The notes beneath the pieces were generated by a model. It saw only the letters and a program-made list of their open reading frames with translations. It ran no database searches and was not told the origin of the DNA. From the IMG/VR virus record IMGVR_UViG_3300025128_000332, positions 1 to 23,992 of that record: a stretch of 23,992 nt of DNA; one strand, written 5' to 3'. The position numbers were made by a program, and so were the translations under genes. Origin of the DNA: a virus. Shown here one piece after another: positions 6,432 through 13,472 of this stretch (position 1 is its first letter; each line of letters opens with the position of its first letter).

Positions 6432-8097
6432 GTTTCTCCCTAACATTACTAACCATATCGTCCACTCTACCCTTATTCCACAAATAATTCAAATAACATG
6501 CTGCTTTATACTTTGTCCAAGAGAAATCAAAACCTGATACTACAACACCACTACGTCCTAACATCTCTCTTTGCTTGTCACTCATTCTTTCATTCAACCA
6601 TCTACGACCTTTCTCAGCACTGTTACCATCTTCAATCTCTCTAAGAAAGTCATCAGCAGACGCAATAGCTTGTTTTCTTGTGCCAATACTAATCATTCTA
6701 ATCTTGCCACCAGAACGCTTTATAAGACCACATGACAAATCACCTACATCTATGACCATTGCAAAACCATTGAACCCTGTCGCTGCGACACATTTACCCG
6801 TACCAAATATATCCAACCAACGAAAAGGAGATCTATCAATGAGGTCAATCTCTGTCATGGTAAATTCTTCTAATTGTGAATTATCATTCTTTCCAAATTC
6901 AAAACCACACATAGGACATTCTCTAACACCTAAAGGCACTACTGAATTACACTCTGGACAAACCTTCTCAGGTGCATCACCTTGTAACTCTGACTGCGAA
7001 CCCTCTAAGTTTACTTCTTCTTCAAGTGAGCCATGCGTTAAAACAGATGTACCAAAGTCAAGAACAACACAATCTGTCTTGACAATATCTGGATACTCAT
7101 TCTGGTCTATGGTTCGCAAACCACGACCAATCATCTGAACCATTGTTGATTTATAAGAACAAGGACGGGTTAGAACAATACAGGATACAGGAGGTGAGTC
7201 AAACCCCTCTGTTAATACAGATACGTTGACTACGACCTGTGTATCCCCACTCGACAAATCCTCCAAAATCTCTCTTCTCTCAGTTTTGTCTGTGTTCCCT
7301 GTAACTATCTTTGCATTGATACCTTCTTCTACAAATTCCTGACATAAATCTTCTGCATGTGCGACTGTAGAACAAAACACTACAGTCTTTCTATCATTGG
7401 CTTTATCTAACCATTCGCTTACAACTCTTTGATTGATAGCTCGCTTGTTCATAATACGAGCTACTTGATCCATATCGAAATCAACCACTGTTTTCCGAAC
7501 ATTCTCAAGTTCAGAACGTACACCCACGTCAATGACGTAGGTTTTTGGGGAGACAAGAAAACCCTCACGAATAAGGGTTGATATTTCAATCTGATGTGAG
7601 CAATTGGTAAAGACTTCACGCAAACCTTTCTTATCCCCACGATTAGGCGTAGCAGTGAACCCAACAATTTCAACCTTGTCATTAATTTGTTTAGCATGAT
7701 TAATTATCCGAGTGTAAGTGTCGGCTACCACATGGTGGCTTTCATCAACAACCAACATGTCCATAGCTTTCATGTTATCTAAATTGTTCGGTCTGGATAA
7801 TGTCTGCACCATAGAAAATACAGTATCTCCATTCCAATCTTTTTCTTCAGCGTTAACAATGCTGGTCAATATATTGGGGTTTATGCGTTTAAACTTATCC
7901 ATATTTTGATTAACCAGCTCATCTCTGTGCTGCAGAACCAGAACATTTCTTCGGGTTTGACAGCGTTTGCCTATCAAAGCAGAAAGCATTATTGTTTTGC
8001 CTGCACCCGTTGGTGCAACAACAACAGTATTGCCATGCTTATCCAAAGCATCTATAGCCGAATTAACAGCAATCTCTTGATATGGTCTTAAAAGCAT
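6418..8097 (-). CDS. SF2 DEAD/DEAH-box helicase with C-terminal zinc ribbon
   Basis: This 559-aa helicase has all main superfamily 2 motifs: L-R-P-Y-Q near the start, Walker A A-P-T-G-A-G-K-T (28-35), motif II D-E-S-H-H (118-122), motif III T-A-T-P (148-151), and a second RecA domain with Q-M-I-G-R-G-L-R (motif VI, arginine finger) in the 320s. A C-P-E-C...C-P-M-C zinc ribbon follows at about 380-400. It resembles phage UvsW/RecG-like or type III restriction-like helicases, which remodel forks and recombination intermediates. A near-perfect AAAGGAGG ribosome site precedes ATG 8097. It is the first gene of its segment, downstream of the pentamer array at 8126-8859, so the array may lie in its mRNA leader if transcription starts far upstream. 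Confidence 0.88.
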   Translation of the reverse strand: MLLRPYQEIAVNSAIDALDKHGNTVVVAPTGAGKTIMLSALIGKRCQTRRNVLVLQHRDELVNQNMDKFKRINPNILTSIVNAEEKDWNGDTVFSMVQTLSRPNNLDNMKAMDMLVVDESHHVVADTYTRIINHAKQINDKVEIVGFTATPNRGDKKGLREVFTNCSHQIEISTLIREGFLVSPKTYVIDVGVRSELENVRKTVVDFDMDQVARIMNKRAINQRVVSEWLDKANDRKTVVFCSTVAHAEDLCQEFVEEGINAKIVTGNTDKTERREILEDLSSGDTQVVVNVSVLTEGFDSPPVSCIVLTRPCSYKSTMVQMIGRGLRTIDQNEYPDIVKTDCVVLDFGTSVLTHGSLEEEVNLEGSQSELQGDAPEKVCPECNSVVPLGVRECPMCGFEFGKNDNSQLEEFTMTEIDLIDRSPFRWLDIFGTGKCVAATGFNGFAMVIDVGDLSCGLIKRSGGKIRMISIGTRKQAIASADDFLREIEDGNSAEKGRRWLNERMSDKQREMLGRSGVVVSGFDFSWTKYKAACYLNYLWNKGRVDDMVSNVREKHEKR

Positions 8098-8125
8098 AAT
8101 GCCTCCTTTCTTTTAATTAAATTAC

Positions 8126-8859
8126 TCAACAGCCACAACGCAACTCAACTGAACCTAACTCAGCCAACCTCAACTGCCTAAACATAACTAACAGCACCTC
8201 TCCCCAAGATAACAGAACTCAACTGCCTTAACCGAACCTACCTCACCCAAGCATAGATGACCCAAACACAACTGCCGTAACACAACATAACGCACCTCGC
8301 CTGAAACCAACGCACCTAAAATCGCCTGAACATAACTCAACAGCCTGAACTTATCGCACCCCTACATAGAATATCGCACCTCACCCCAACTGCCTAAACC
8401 GACCATAACGGATCCAGCCGCACCCCTAAATATCTCAGCCAACCTCAACTCACCTACAACTGCCACAACGCAACGCAACTGACCTGAATGTAACTCACCT
8501 CACCCAACAATAACTGCCATACCGAAACGCAAAGTAACTCAACGCAACTCTCCTCACCTCAACAATAACTGCCTAAACGTAATGAAACGCAACGCAACGC
8601 AACTGACCTGAACGCACCTCGACTGCCTAAACGGATCGCACCACAACGCACCCCTCCCAACCACAGACTAACAAAACTCAACTGCCTCAACTGATCCTAA
8701 CTGACCCAAGAAAACCCAACCCCAACTGAACTGCCGTAACTTAACATATACCAACGCAACATAATCCTAACTGACCTGTCCCCTCCTCAACACGACACAA
8801 CAGCCAATCCTCAACGCAACGCATCTTAACGGACCTCTCCAAACCCCAAGAGGACTGCC
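8126..8859 (-). repeat. Degenerate pentamer array with tetramer separators
   Basis: This non-coding stretch of more than 700 nt is C/A-rich and G-poor on the plus strand. Read in a fixed phase it is a chain of pentamers N-N-A-(A/C)-C; on the minus strand G-(T/G)-T-N-N. By hand count 104 of 134 pentamers have A at position 3 and C at position 5. The phase is reset by a tetramer, TGCC (AGCC twice between blocks), giving 13 blocks with 8, 9, 9, 13, 9, 13, 10, 10, 10, 11, 9, 13 and 10 pentamers. Starts of the AACTGCC-like heptamers are 8128, 8172, 8221, 8270, 8339, 8388, 8458, 8512, 8567, 8621, 8680, 8729, 8799 and 8853. Their spacing is 5n+4, with a one-base excess in only three blocks. The first pentamer after a separator is often TAAAC. 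Stop codons fall in all frames. The function is unknown; origin, primase-site or protein-wrapping array are options. Confidence 0.85.
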
Positions 8860-8860
8860 T

Positions 8861-8887
8861 AAAAAAGTGAGGCTTATATAACCTCAC
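8861..8887 (-). terminator. Intrinsic terminator overlapping the stop of the 178-aa gene
   Basis: On the minus strand GTGAGG (8882-8887) pairs with CCTCAC (8867-8872) around a nine-base A/T-rich loop, followed at once by six T (8861-8866). This is a textbook Rho-independent terminator. It includes the stop codon of the gene at 8874-9410 and ends directly at the edge of the pentamer array, so most transcription from the upstream operon should stop before the array. There is no T-tract on the plus-strand side. Confidence 0.75.
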
Positions 8888-9410
8888 TCTCCACACTATG
8901 TTCTTCCAAAGAATTTGCTACTTCTTCAAGGTTCTCTATATCTACTTCTTTTACAGCACAGATACCTTTATATCTTTTAGTCCAAGATCTTAATTCTCTA
9001 CAGGCTTGACGACATAACTCAGCAACAATTTCAGGATTATCCAAGTCAAACTTTTGATAACCACCACCCTGTGCTCTACCATCTATAGGAGAGATATAAG
9101 TAGGAAACTTTAACACCTTTGGCTCACTAATACCAATACTATCTGTTACATCAACAGTATCAGGTGTTACATCTTTATATTTAATGGTTATTCTACAACC
9201 TGAGAAAAACTGACGAATTTGCTGTATTCTATATTTAATTGCAGCTTTTTCATCATCCCACTCTAATACTTTATACATTGGGTGGTCAGGCTGTGTAGAC
9301 AACCATTCGTGAAACTCGGCAGGAACAATAGTGTTCCTGCCTGTCTTATTTAAATAATCATCAACAATTGCTTGACGATCTCTTTTGCCAAATCTTTTAG
9401 GTTTAGCCAT
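8874..9410 (-). CDS. Conserved-looking phage protein of unknown function
   Basis: This 178-aa protein is basic at the N terminus (K-P-K-R-F-G-K-R-D-R) and acidic at the C terminus (E-N-L-E-E-V-A-N-S-L-E-E-H). I recognise no domain. It is the last gene of the operon segment that runs from 10192 and ends in an intrinsic terminator that uses its stop codon. Its start is coupled to the 260-aa gene by TAATG, so the two are probably made in similar amounts and may act together. The neighbouring genes suggest a role in DNA replication or recombination. Confidence 0.65.
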   Translation of the reverse strand: MAKPKRFGKRDRQAIVDDYLNKTGRNTIVPAEFHEWLSTQPDHPMYKVLEWDDEKAAIKYRIQQIRQFFSGCRITIKYKDVTPDTVDVTDSIGISEPKVLKFPTYISPIDGRAQGGGYQKFDLDNPEIVAELCRQACRELRSWTKRYKGICAVKEVDIENLEEVANSLEEHSVESEVI

Positions 9411-10192
9411 TAAGCAACTTCCTTAATAATAGCCGCTCTTTTAAGCCTCTCTTGCGTAATTGCTTCATAGAGTTCGTGGCTCATATTATCATGTGCCTCA
9501 ATCTCAGGATTTTCTAAAGCAAGTTTTTGACAAGTAGCACCCTCTTCTTTGACTAGACGATCAAAAATCTTTTGATCATCTTTTGTTTGGACGATCCTAT
9601 ATCCTCCCATTGGACCACCCTTTTCAATTCGCCAATCACCCAAGCCACATAACGTACCTGCATTAACGAGCAATGCCGTAATGTCAAGCTGACTAAATGT
9701 AGGGTTAATATAACGAACTGTAACTTCAGTACACCAATTAGGTAATTTAGCACGGGTGCGAATATCAGGTGTTCTGTTTATATCAGAAGAACGAACAACA
9801 GACATATTCATATAGGGTTTACCCCATACATTAATATGTTCACCCACAACGTATATACCACGATTGATACTAGCTTTTGTTACACCAGCAGTTTCAAGAG
9901 CCGCAGTTGCCATGCCTCTCTTAATACCTGTGGACGGGAAACTAAGATAAGAACCATTAGTACCATTGATATAACAACTATCTACAAACTCCTCTTCAGG
10001 ATTATGTTTGATCTCTTTTTTCTCAGCGGCAGTCTTCTTCGCTGCACCCATAAGCAAAGTCTTTTGTGCTTTCAAAGACATTGAATTATAAATTAAAGGT
10101 GCAGTACCTATAATTTTAAAAGACACTTCTGTCTGTTGTAATGGATCAATACTTAATCCCATTTCTTTAACTGTAGTTTTTTTAGCAACCAT
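9410..10192 (-). CDS. Conserved-looking phage protein of unknown function
   Basis: This 260-aa protein is not recognised with confidence. Its features are a short lysine-rich N terminus, a central S-T-G-I-K-R-G-M-A-T-A-A segment (near residue 85) and a glycine-rich motif L-G-D-W-R-I-E-K-G-G-P-M-G (near 190) that looks conserved and could bind nucleotide or nucleic acid. An excellent ribosome site, AAAGGAGGT, precedes ATG 10192, so it is well expressed as the first gene of a two-gene segment. A possible weak terminator or hairpin lies upstream (10228-10267). Confidence 0.7.
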   Translation of the reverse strand: MVAKKTTVKEMGLSIDPLQQTEVSFKIIGTAPLIYNSMSLKAQKTLLMGAAKKTAAEKKEIKHNPEEEFVDSCYINGTNGSYLSFPSTGIKRGMATAALETAGVTKASINRGIYVVGEHINVWGKPYMNMSVVRSSDINRTPDIRTRAKLPNWCTEVTVRYINPTFSQLDITALLVNAGTLCGLGDWRIEKGGPMGGYRIVQTKDDQKIFDRLVKEEGATCQKLALENPEIEAHDNMSHELYEAITQERLKRAAIIKEVA

Positions 10193-10227
10193 GAGTTACC
10201 TCCTTTCGTTAAATTAAAATTAAAACT

Positions 10228-10267
10228 GAGGGGTATAACCATACACAAGCATGTCTTTCCACCCCTC
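10228..10267 (-). terminator. Possible weak terminator in the 103-nt gap
   Basis: GAGGGGT (10228-10234) and ACCCCTC (10261-10267) form a 7-bp perfect stem around a 26-nt loop. On the minus strand the stem is followed by AGTTTTAATTTTAATTTAA, which is U-rich but interrupted. It would lie after the gene at 10296-10523 and before the ribosome site of the next gene. The large loop makes it a weak terminator; a leader hairpin is equally possible. Confidence 0.35.
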
Positions 10268-10295
10268 TGGTGGTCTTTAAAACGCTCCGTTCTCC

Positions 10296-10523
10296 TCAAA
10301 ACTTTGCGTTTTTCACCAAAGATTTTAAAAACTGCACTTTTGATACGGAAAATCCTACACTATCTTCAAACGCAGTTTTCTTATTTAAGAACTCTTCATT
10401 CTCTTCATCACTAAAAGTAATGTTTACAGAATGAGGTGTTCTTTGTTTTTTTCTCAACGATTGTCTTCTTGCATATTCTTTTGCAGACAAATCAGGACTA
10501 AGCTCAATATTATTATCTTCCAT
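10296..10523 (-). CDS. Small protein with a ribbon-helix-helix-like segment
   Basis: This 75-aa protein starts M-E-D-N-N at ATG 10523, chosen because it shares a TAATG junction with the stop of the ssDNA-binding protein gene. A TTG 12 nt upstream is less likely. The N-terminal half is highly basic (A-R-R-Q-S-L-R-K-K-Q-R). A beta-like S-V-N-I-T-F-S is then followed by two helices, the order seen in ribbon-helix-helix proteins. DNA binding is plausible but not shown. The neighbours suggest a role in recombination or its regulation. Confidence 0.6.
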   Translation of the reverse strand: MEDNNIELSPDLSAKEYARRQSLRKKQRTPHSVNITFSDEENEEFLNKKTAFEDSVGFSVSKVQFLKSLVKNAKF

Positions 10524-11119
10524 TATTTCGCCCAATCTGGCACATTGCCGTTCTGATTTTGTTGAGGTTGTGGAGTACTAGCTGGTGCAAAATTAGTTGC
10601 ACTAATATATCCTGCATTATTAGGAGTTAATGGTGCAATCAATCTATTACGATCTGCATATCCATTTGTTCCTTTTTCAATACCAATTTTAACACATAGC
10701 TCCATATTGTTTAAATCCTCAATGCTATTGAGTTGTCTAGCTTGTTGTGCATTTGGTGTTGTATCATCAGGATTGATGTTACGAGCACTCTCTATAATAG
10801 AACGCATAGTTCTTAAACCAATCTCTTTGGCGACAGGAACATTACGTTCACTCATTTTATCACCATCGACAAAAATTCTATGCCAAACTTTACGTCCATT
10901 ATAATCACCACCCTTGATGGTAAATACGACAGGCATCCACTTAGCCCTACCACCACCTTGTGATGCTTTGAAAAAGTTACCTCTACCAAATTCAGGGATT
11001 TCTAAACTCCCACCCTCTAGTTGCAAAGTAACTCTTGCAATAGTATTTTCTGGAATAAGTTCAAACTCTCCAGATGAACCACTACTAGGTTCTATATCAT
11101 TAAAATTTATAGACATCAT
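10523..11119 (-). CDS. DUF669-like single-stranded DNA-binding protein
   Basis: This 198-aa protein resembles the DUF669 group of phage proteins that work as single-strand DNA-binding partners of Sak4-type recombinases. The N-terminal two thirds form an OB-fold-like beta region with G-D-Y-N-G-R-K-V-W-H-R-I-F. The tail from about residue 170 is a flexible P/Q/N-rich linker that ends in P-D-W-A-K, reminiscent of SSB partner-binding tails but without the classical D-D-D-I-P-F end. It overlaps the Sak4-like ATPase gene by ATGA, a pairing that supports the call. The start is at the first of two adjacent ATG codons. Confidence 0.72.
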   Translation of the reverse strand: MMSINFNDIEPSSGSSGEFELIPENTIARVTLQLEGGSLEIPEFGRGNFFKASQGGGRAKWMPVVFTIKGGDYNGRKVWHRIFVDGDKMSERNVPVAKEIGLRTMRSIIESARNINPDDTTPNAQQARQLNSIEDLNNMELCVKIGIEKGTNGYADRNRLIAPLTPNNAGYISATNFAPASTPQPQQNQNGNVPDWAK

Positions 11120-11967
11120 TTACCTCCTTCTTCTTTTAAGCTAAAGTCTAATTTTCTTTCTCCTATTGGTAGATTGCCTGACATTTTGCTAAGCAACTTA
11201 CCTAGATTAGGCTCTTCAATTAATTCAAGTTTGCCTGATCTATCTTTTGCAGGATACCCCCACTCATTAAGAGTGTGACAAATAAATGCACGATAAGGTC
11301 CTGTGTCTTCAGTGCCTGGCATGATAGCCATAGTGATAACTTCATCTACAATACCTGGCAATTCTCGTCCTGTTTTAGAACCTTCTATCTGAAGGTCATA
11401 ATTGGTGCGACCATAGTCATCTACTTTGCTATCAAGAATACCTACGAATATTACATTCTTATCTCTGATATGTTGTAGATGTGTTAGCCAAGACATCATC
11501 TCTCGACCTTGCATACCATAGACAGCACGAGTATCTAAACGACCACTTGATGTCTTACAATCGGGTTGACCTTGACACCATTGAAAACAAAGACGACCAG
11601 CAACAGTAATACTATCTATAAAGATGTTATCAAACTTTGATAGCATCTCTGTAGGATTGCCATACTCTTGGCAAACTCTTTCGTAATGACTAGCTGAATA
11701 TATTTGATCTTCGTTTAATGCAGGATTTGCACCTCCAAGATAACATGCAAAATCACGACATTCTTCCCATGTTCTGGGTCGAATAACGTCTATGGGCCAC
11801 CCTTGTATAGCGGCATCTCCTGCCTCTAAATCCATAAACAAAGTGGTTTCTGATGGCAGTGTGCGAACAAGAGTAGTCTTGCCTACACCACTAGACCCAC
11901 CAATAACTATTTTATGTCCTCGTTTTTCTTTGAGCCGAGTTTCAGCATCTATAATTTTAAATACCAT
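11116..11967 (-). CDS. Sak4-like RecA-fold ATPase (AAA_24)
   Basis: This 283-aa P-loop ATPase has Walker A G-G-S-S-G-V-G-K-T (23-31) close to the N terminus. The strand T-L-F-M-D-L-E-A-G-D follows near 45, and the Walker B-like N-I-F-I-D-S-I-T near 115. This is the layout of the short RecA/Rad51-like Sak4 recombinases of phages, which promote strand annealing and exchange with their own SSB. The length is usual for the group. It sits directly between the 139-aa gene (TAATG) and the DUF669 gene (ATGA), so recombinase and SSB are co-translated. A Cas4-like nuclease at 5011-5790 could supply single-strand ends. Confidence 0.82.
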   Translation of the reverse strand: MVFKIIDAETRLKEKRGHKIVIGGSSGVGKTTLVRTLPSETTLFMDLEAGDAAIQGWPIDVIRPRTWEECRDFACYLGGANPALNEDQIYSASHYERVCQEYGNPTEMLSKFDNIFIDSITVAGRLCFQWCQGQPDCKTSSGRLDTRAVYGMQGREMMSWLTHLQHIRDKNVIFVGILDSKVDDYGRTNYDLQIEGSKTGRELPGIVDEVITMAIMPGTEDTGPYRAFICHTLNEWGYPAKDRSGKLELIEEPNLGKLLSKMSGNLPIGERKLDFSLKEEGGK

Positions 11968-12386
11968 TACTCAATCTCCTCAAAAGTTACTTTGATACCT
12001 TGAAGACTAACTGTTCTAAATTCCTTTAACTTTTCCTGCACCTCTGGTACAGCATTAGCAAATTTAGCCTCTGGAACAGTGATGCTAACTTTAGCATAGT
12101 GAGCTGCATCTTGTGGTGGCAAAGTTTCTAAGAAATCTCTTAAACCATCTTTCTCCCAATCCACCTTCTTACGCATCTCAATTTTTATTTTGTAATTATT
12201 TTCGATTAAAGTTGCAGTGCCAAAATCTTTACCTTCTTGTTTTAGCATCTCTTTAGCAGTATCAGAATATCTGCTCTCAAGTGATTTGTTAAAATCCTCC
12301 AACTCTTTCTTGGCTTGTTCGTACTTACGAACTAAAGTTTCTTTATGCGTTGCCAAGCTCTCTGCGATAGTAGCTATTGCTGTCAT
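11967..12386 (-). CDS. Coiled-coil hypothetical protein of the recombination operon
   Basis: This 139-aa protein has an N-terminal coiled-coil-like helix (about 10-50, rich in K and E: Y-E-Q-A-K-K-E-L-E-D-F). A compact C-terminal part holds V-S-I-T-V-P-E and ends K-V-T-F-E-E-I-E. The layout is loosely like the phage Gp157-type proteins but I would not assign it. A strong AAGGAGGA ribosome site lies upstream of ATG 12386, and the stop is coupled to the Sak4-like gene. It is the first gene of this operon segment, so it may be a recombinase loader or regulator. Confidence 0.65.
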   Translation of the reverse strand: MTAIATIAESLATHKETLVRKYEQAKKELEDFNKSLESRYSDTAKEMLKQEGKDFGTATLIENNYKIKIEMRKKVDWEKDGLRDFLETLPPQDAAHYAKVSITVPEAKFANAVPEVQEKLKEFRTVSLQGIKVTFEEIE

Positions 12387-12466
12387 AAATCCTCCTTCCT
12401 GTTAAATGATTAAAAACCTTACCCATTAAAGGTATGGGATTTATACGGAAATAGCAAGTACTTTTT

Positions 12467-12838
12467 TTATTTTTTTTTAGAAATTTTTATATTTATATTG
12501 TATATTGCTTTCATCAGCTTTTTTTTAATAATGAAATCAGTGGTTTGAACACCTTTAGCATCTTCAACAATTTCTTCTTCTGATCCGTCTTCGTTTACTA
12601 ATTTGTAAACAAAGTCTGCAATATAACGACAAATTTTTTGATCGTTAACTACAATATCATATTTAATTTGACGTTGTAAATCTTTTATTACTCCTGCCAT
12701 TTGCATAGATGCAAGTTGACCATAACGCTCTGCCTCCCATTTGGAATCAAATTTAAATCCCATAAAGTCAGTTTTTTTAGCATTATACTTATTGTACTTC
12801 CCATACTGTCTAGGATAGTGTATACTTTTTTTAATCAT
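12467..12838 (-). CDS. DUF1064 family protein, likely PD-(D/E)XK endonuclease
   Basis: This 123-aa protein has the DUF1064 hallmarks: K-Y-N-A-K-K-T near the N terminus, then F-D-S-K-W-E-A-E-R-Y, a middle R-Y-I-A-D-F-V-Y (catalytic-like D) and V-E-D-A-K-G (D/E-x-K-like) followed by I-K-K-K-L-M. The family is common in phages and is thought to be a nuclease of the PD-(D/E)XK fold, perhaps acting on recombination junctions. The C terminus is poly-lysine-like (I-S-K-K-K). No good ribosome site precedes ATG 12838, and only 21 nt separate it from the divergent plus-strand gene. Confidence 0.75.
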   Translation of the reverse strand: MIKKSIHYPRQYGKYNKYNAKKTDFMGFKFDSKWEAERYGQLASMQMAGVIKDLQRQIKYDIVVNDQKICRYIADFVYKLVNEDGSEEEIVEDAKGVQTTDFIIKKKLMKAIYNINIKISKKK

Positions 12839-12859
12839 ATCTTAGAAAGGATACATTAA

Positions 12860-13036
12860 ATGGCATCAAATGAAAAGTGGAAAAGTGTCAGTGTAAACGT
12901 AGATACTTATGCAAAAATAAAAAAGATAGCACAAGATGAAGACAGAAAGATAGGTCAACAAATATCTAACCTTGTCAAGAAAGAATATGAGAAAAGATAT
13001 AGTAACTTAGGTATTGGTTCTGCTAAGCAGGTTTAA
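12860..13036 (+). CDS. Small ribbon-helix-helix regulator, lone plus-strand gene
   Basis: A 58-aa frame starts at ATG 12860, eight bases after a good ribosome site (AGAAAGGA, 12844-12851). The sequence V-S-V-N-V-D-T-Y-A-K-I-K-K-I-A (about 10-24) followed by Q-Q-I-S-N-L-V-K-K-E-Y-E-K has the beta-strand, helix, helix pattern of Arc/CopG-type ribbon-helix-helix repressors. A TATACT -10-like box at 12821-12826 could serve it, with no good -35 seen. Its 3' end overlaps the convergent lysozyme gene by 14 nt, and its 5' end faces the DUF1064 gene 21 nt away. As the only plus-strand gene it is well placed to regulate the switch between the late and replication modules. That role is inference. Confidence 0.7.
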   Translation: MASNEKWKSVSVNVDTYAKIKKIAQDEDRKIGQQISNLVKKEYEKRYSNLGIGSAKQV

Positions 13037-13472
13037 CTTCTTCCATACGTTTACATAAACGCTCTGCTCGATTTGGCACCTGTTTATGCCACCTCGAGTC
13101 ACGCATCTGATTTGCACTTTCCTGCCAATTGCCGTCCATGACAGCTTGTATATGTTTACGAAACTTGCTGTATCTTGGTCTGCCAAGATTAAACATCATA
13201 TTTGCTACAATCTGTTTTACTTCTTCTGGTAAGTTATCCCAATCATCATAGACTTTCTTACAATCTTGGATAACAGTTTGTATATCTTGTTCAAAAAGTT
13301 CTGTAACTCTGTTTTCAGATACTTCTGCACCTAACTCCAGATCAAACTCTGGCTCGTCCTCTCTGCACAAATGTCCGATTCCACATGTCTTTAGGGAAAG
13401 GTGATCGAGATATGTTTCATACTTGACCCCCTCATCAATGATGAGTTGATCTTTTAATTTTGATATGTCCAT
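13023..13472 (-). CDS. T4-type lysozyme (endolysin, glycoside hydrolase family 24)
   Basis: This 149-aa muramidase cleaves the N-acetylmuramic acid to N-acetylglucosamine bond in peptidoglycan. The catalytic triad spacing of T4 lysozyme (E11, D20, T26) is kept exactly as E14, D23 and T29, in D-E-G...Y-L-D-H-L-S-L-K-T-C-G-I-G-H. Later family features include N-M-M-F-N-L-G and S-R-W-H-K-Q-V-P-N-R-A. There is no signal peptide or anchor, so it would need a holin, and no holin is visible nearby. The start is coupled by TAATG to the large virion protein gene, so it is a late gene. The end is overlapped by the convergent gene at 12860-13036. Confidence 0.93.
   Translation of the reverse strand: MDISKLKDQLIIDEGVKYETYLDHLSLKTCGIGHLCREDEPEFDLELGAEVSENRVTELFEQDIQTVIQDCKKVYDDWDNLPEEVKQIVANMMFNLGRPRYSKFRKHIQAVMDGNWQESANQMRDSRWHKQVPNRAERLCKRMEEVKPA

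Noticed and set aside
6575-7138. 187-residue plus-strand frame
   Set aside because: It lies antisense within the SF2 helicase gene; a composition shadow.
8126-8859. CRISPR-like array (short repeats with variable spacers)
   Set aside because: The shared separator is only about four to seven bases, and the 'spacers' are internally periodic. No cas operon is present.
8126-8859. Coding sequence for a repetitive protein
   Set aside because: A five-base period cycles through all frames and stops occur in each; no long frame exists on either strand.
12410-12450. Possible terminator after the 139-aa gene's upstream region (CCCAT/ATGGG stem)
   Set aside because: The stem is only five bases and the T-run is displaced; too weak to annotate.
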